Origin: RGIG1995 sp045652425
GTDB lineage: Bacteria > Bacillota > Clostridia > Oscillospirales > CAG-272
DNA: 13,376 bases
Assembly (NCBI GenBank): GCA_045652425.1
Contig: JAZRUG010000001.1
Span: 1-13,376 of the forward strand
Reading direction: 5' to 3'
Shown: piece after piece, positions 12,541 to 13,376 of the stretch
Numbering within the stretch: position 1 is the first letter of the stretch
Layout: each line of letters starts with the position of its first letter
The notes under the pieces: generated by a model
Told to the model about the DNA's origin: nothing
The model's input: the letters and a program-made list of their open reading frames with translations, nothing else
Database searches by the model: none
Made by a program: the position numbers and the translations under genes

Positions 12541-13341
12541 TTGCTGCGACTATCCGGCCTGGCTCGAAGCACATTTTATTATTACCTAAAGAAATTAGAT
12601 AAAGATAAATATGAGAGCGAAAAAAGAGAAATACAAGAGATTTTTGATGCTAACAAAGGCAGATATGGATACCGTAGAATTTCACTTGCCATGCGCAACA
12701 AAGGATATACAATTAATCACAAAACTGTGCTTAAATTGATGAAATTACTTAATTTGCGTGGGAAACAAAGCAAAAACGGTAAATACCATTCCTACAAAGG
12801 TGAGGTTGGAAAAGTTGCAGACAATCTTTTGCATAGAGAATTTTATGCAACAAAACCTTACGAAAAATTGACAACCGACATCACGGAGTTCAAGGTCGGC
12901 GATGAAAAGATTTATCTTTCTCCCGTGTTGGATATGTTTAACCGTGAAATTATCTCTTATTCTATTTCAACAAGTCCCAACTTGCAGCAAATTAGAGATA
13001 TGCTAAACGGACTATTTGAGAAACTTCCTGTTGATGCGCATCCGTTGTTCCATTCTGATCAAGGTTGGCAGTACCAACACGCCGAGTACCAACGGTTACT
13101 TGCCGAACATAACATTACACAAAGTATGTCACGAAAAGGAAATTGTATGGACAATGGTATTATGGAAAATTTCTTTGGCAGGTTGAAAGTTGAAATGTAT
13201 TACGGCGAAAAATTTGAATCCCCTCGGGGATTCATTGAAAAGTTGGAAGAATACATACATTACTACAACAACGAGAGAATATCTCTAAAATTAAAAGGAA
13301 TGAGCCCAGTTGAATACCGAGCTCATTCACAAGCTATTTAA
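12541..13341 (+). CDS. IS3-family transposase OrfB (DDE integrase catalytic subunit)
   Basis: The catalytic part of the transposase. From TTG 12541 it gives 266 residues, but the same frame upstream (from 12496) encodes AAIVNELRQSYPLND, which belongs to the family's N-terminal helix. The natural product is therefore probably the OrfAB frameshift fusion and the TTG only a nominal start. The helix-turn-helix segment contains RYGYRRIS (41-48). The RNase-H fold has Asp113 in TTDITEF, Asp173 in HSDQGWQYQ and Glu209 in MDNGIMENFFGRLK, with 35 residues between the last two, the expected DD(35)E. The C-terminal YIHYYNNERI and SPVEYR motifs are present, so it looks complete. Confidence 0.93.
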   Translation: MLRLSGLARSTFYYYLKKLDKDKYESEKREIQEIFDANKGRYGYRRISLAMRNKGYTINHKTVLKLMKLLNLRGKQSKNGKYHSYKGEVGKVADNLLHREFYATKPYEKLTTDITEFKVGDEKIYLSPVLDMFNREIISYSISTSPNLQQIRDMLNGLFEKLPVDAHPLFHSDQGWQYQHAEYQRLLAEHNITQSMSRKGNCMDNGIMENFFGRLKVEMYYGEKFESPRGFIEKLEEYIHYYNNERISLKLKGMSPVEYRAHSQAI

Positions 13342-13351
13342 TATTTAATTT

Positions 13352-13376
13352 TGTCTAAATTTTTGGGGTCACTTCA
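13352..13376 (-). repeat. IS right terminal inverted repeat
   Basis: TGTCTAAATTTTTGGGGT followed by CACTTCA is the reverse complement of the left end with small differences. It ends in CA at the final base of the window. Confidence 0.8.

Larger units (their letters stand above)
12097..13376 (+). mobile_element. IS3-family (IS150-type) insertion sequence, apparently intact
   Basis: About 1280 bp with imperfect terminal inverted repeats and the two overlapping frames typical of IS3 elements, joined by a -1 frameshift. Ends are TG...CA. The left repeat reads TGATATGCACCCC then AAAAGTTAGACA (12097-12121). The right end, reverse-complemented, reads TGAAGTGACCCC then AAAAATTTAGACA (13352-13376). 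The DDE triad is complete and no internal stop is seen, so it may be active. The right end coincides with the last base of the window, so a target-site duplication cannot be checked. Confidence 0.92.

Overview
The window reads as a chromosomal segment of a low-GC Gram-positive bacterium (Bacillota, most like class Clostridia). The evidence is AT-rich DNA, strong Shine-Dalgarno sites, near-consensus sigma-A promoters, a PP2C phosphatase / PASTA kinase pair next to rlmN, a lepA-hemW pair, and a UvrX-like DinB with a YolD-family partner. The species cannot be told from sequence alone.

Layout: (1) 1-443 is non-coding. It holds a 12-bp perfect hairpin, a G/C-tract element able to form a hairpin or a G-quadruplex, two tandem ~50-bp repeats, and a textbook sigma-A promoter. 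(2) 444-5181, + strand: a YfbR-like 5'-deoxynucleotidase, rlmN (stop and start overlap by one base), a small remnant of a second rlmN 3' end, then a PP2C phosphatase and a PASTA-domain Ser/Thr kinase with an extracellular ATEPP repeat tail. Two hairpin terminators follow. (3) 5182-5512 is non-coding and has another dispersed repeat copy and the lepA promoter. (4) 5513-8543, + strand: lepA (EF4) and hemW. (5) 8573-10139, - strand: a Y-family polymerase and a YolD-like protein, convergent with hemW and sharing one 19-bp bidirectional terminator that contains parts of both stop codons. (6) 10140-10403 is a divergent intergenic region with a promoter for a membrane sugar-phosphate transferase (10404-11750). 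(7) 11751-12096 is non-coding and contains a terminator, a second CTTTCTTT hairpin and a 206-bp foldback element. (8) 12097-13376 is an apparently intact IS3-family (IS150-type) insertion sequence whose right end coincides with the window end.

Functionally, the left block joins nucleotide-pool cleaning, rRNA/tRNA methylation and a cell-wall-sensing phosphorylation switch. The middle block covers ribosome recovery (EF4) and heme handling. The right side is accessory: mutagenic polymerase, polysaccharide initiation, miniature repeats and a transposon. I found no CRISPR array, defence island, phage genes, RNA gene or clear novel multi-gene system. The least ordinary signals are the duplicated rlmN tail, the 30-bp higher-order periodicity in the kinase tail, the G-tract element and the branched foldback repeat.
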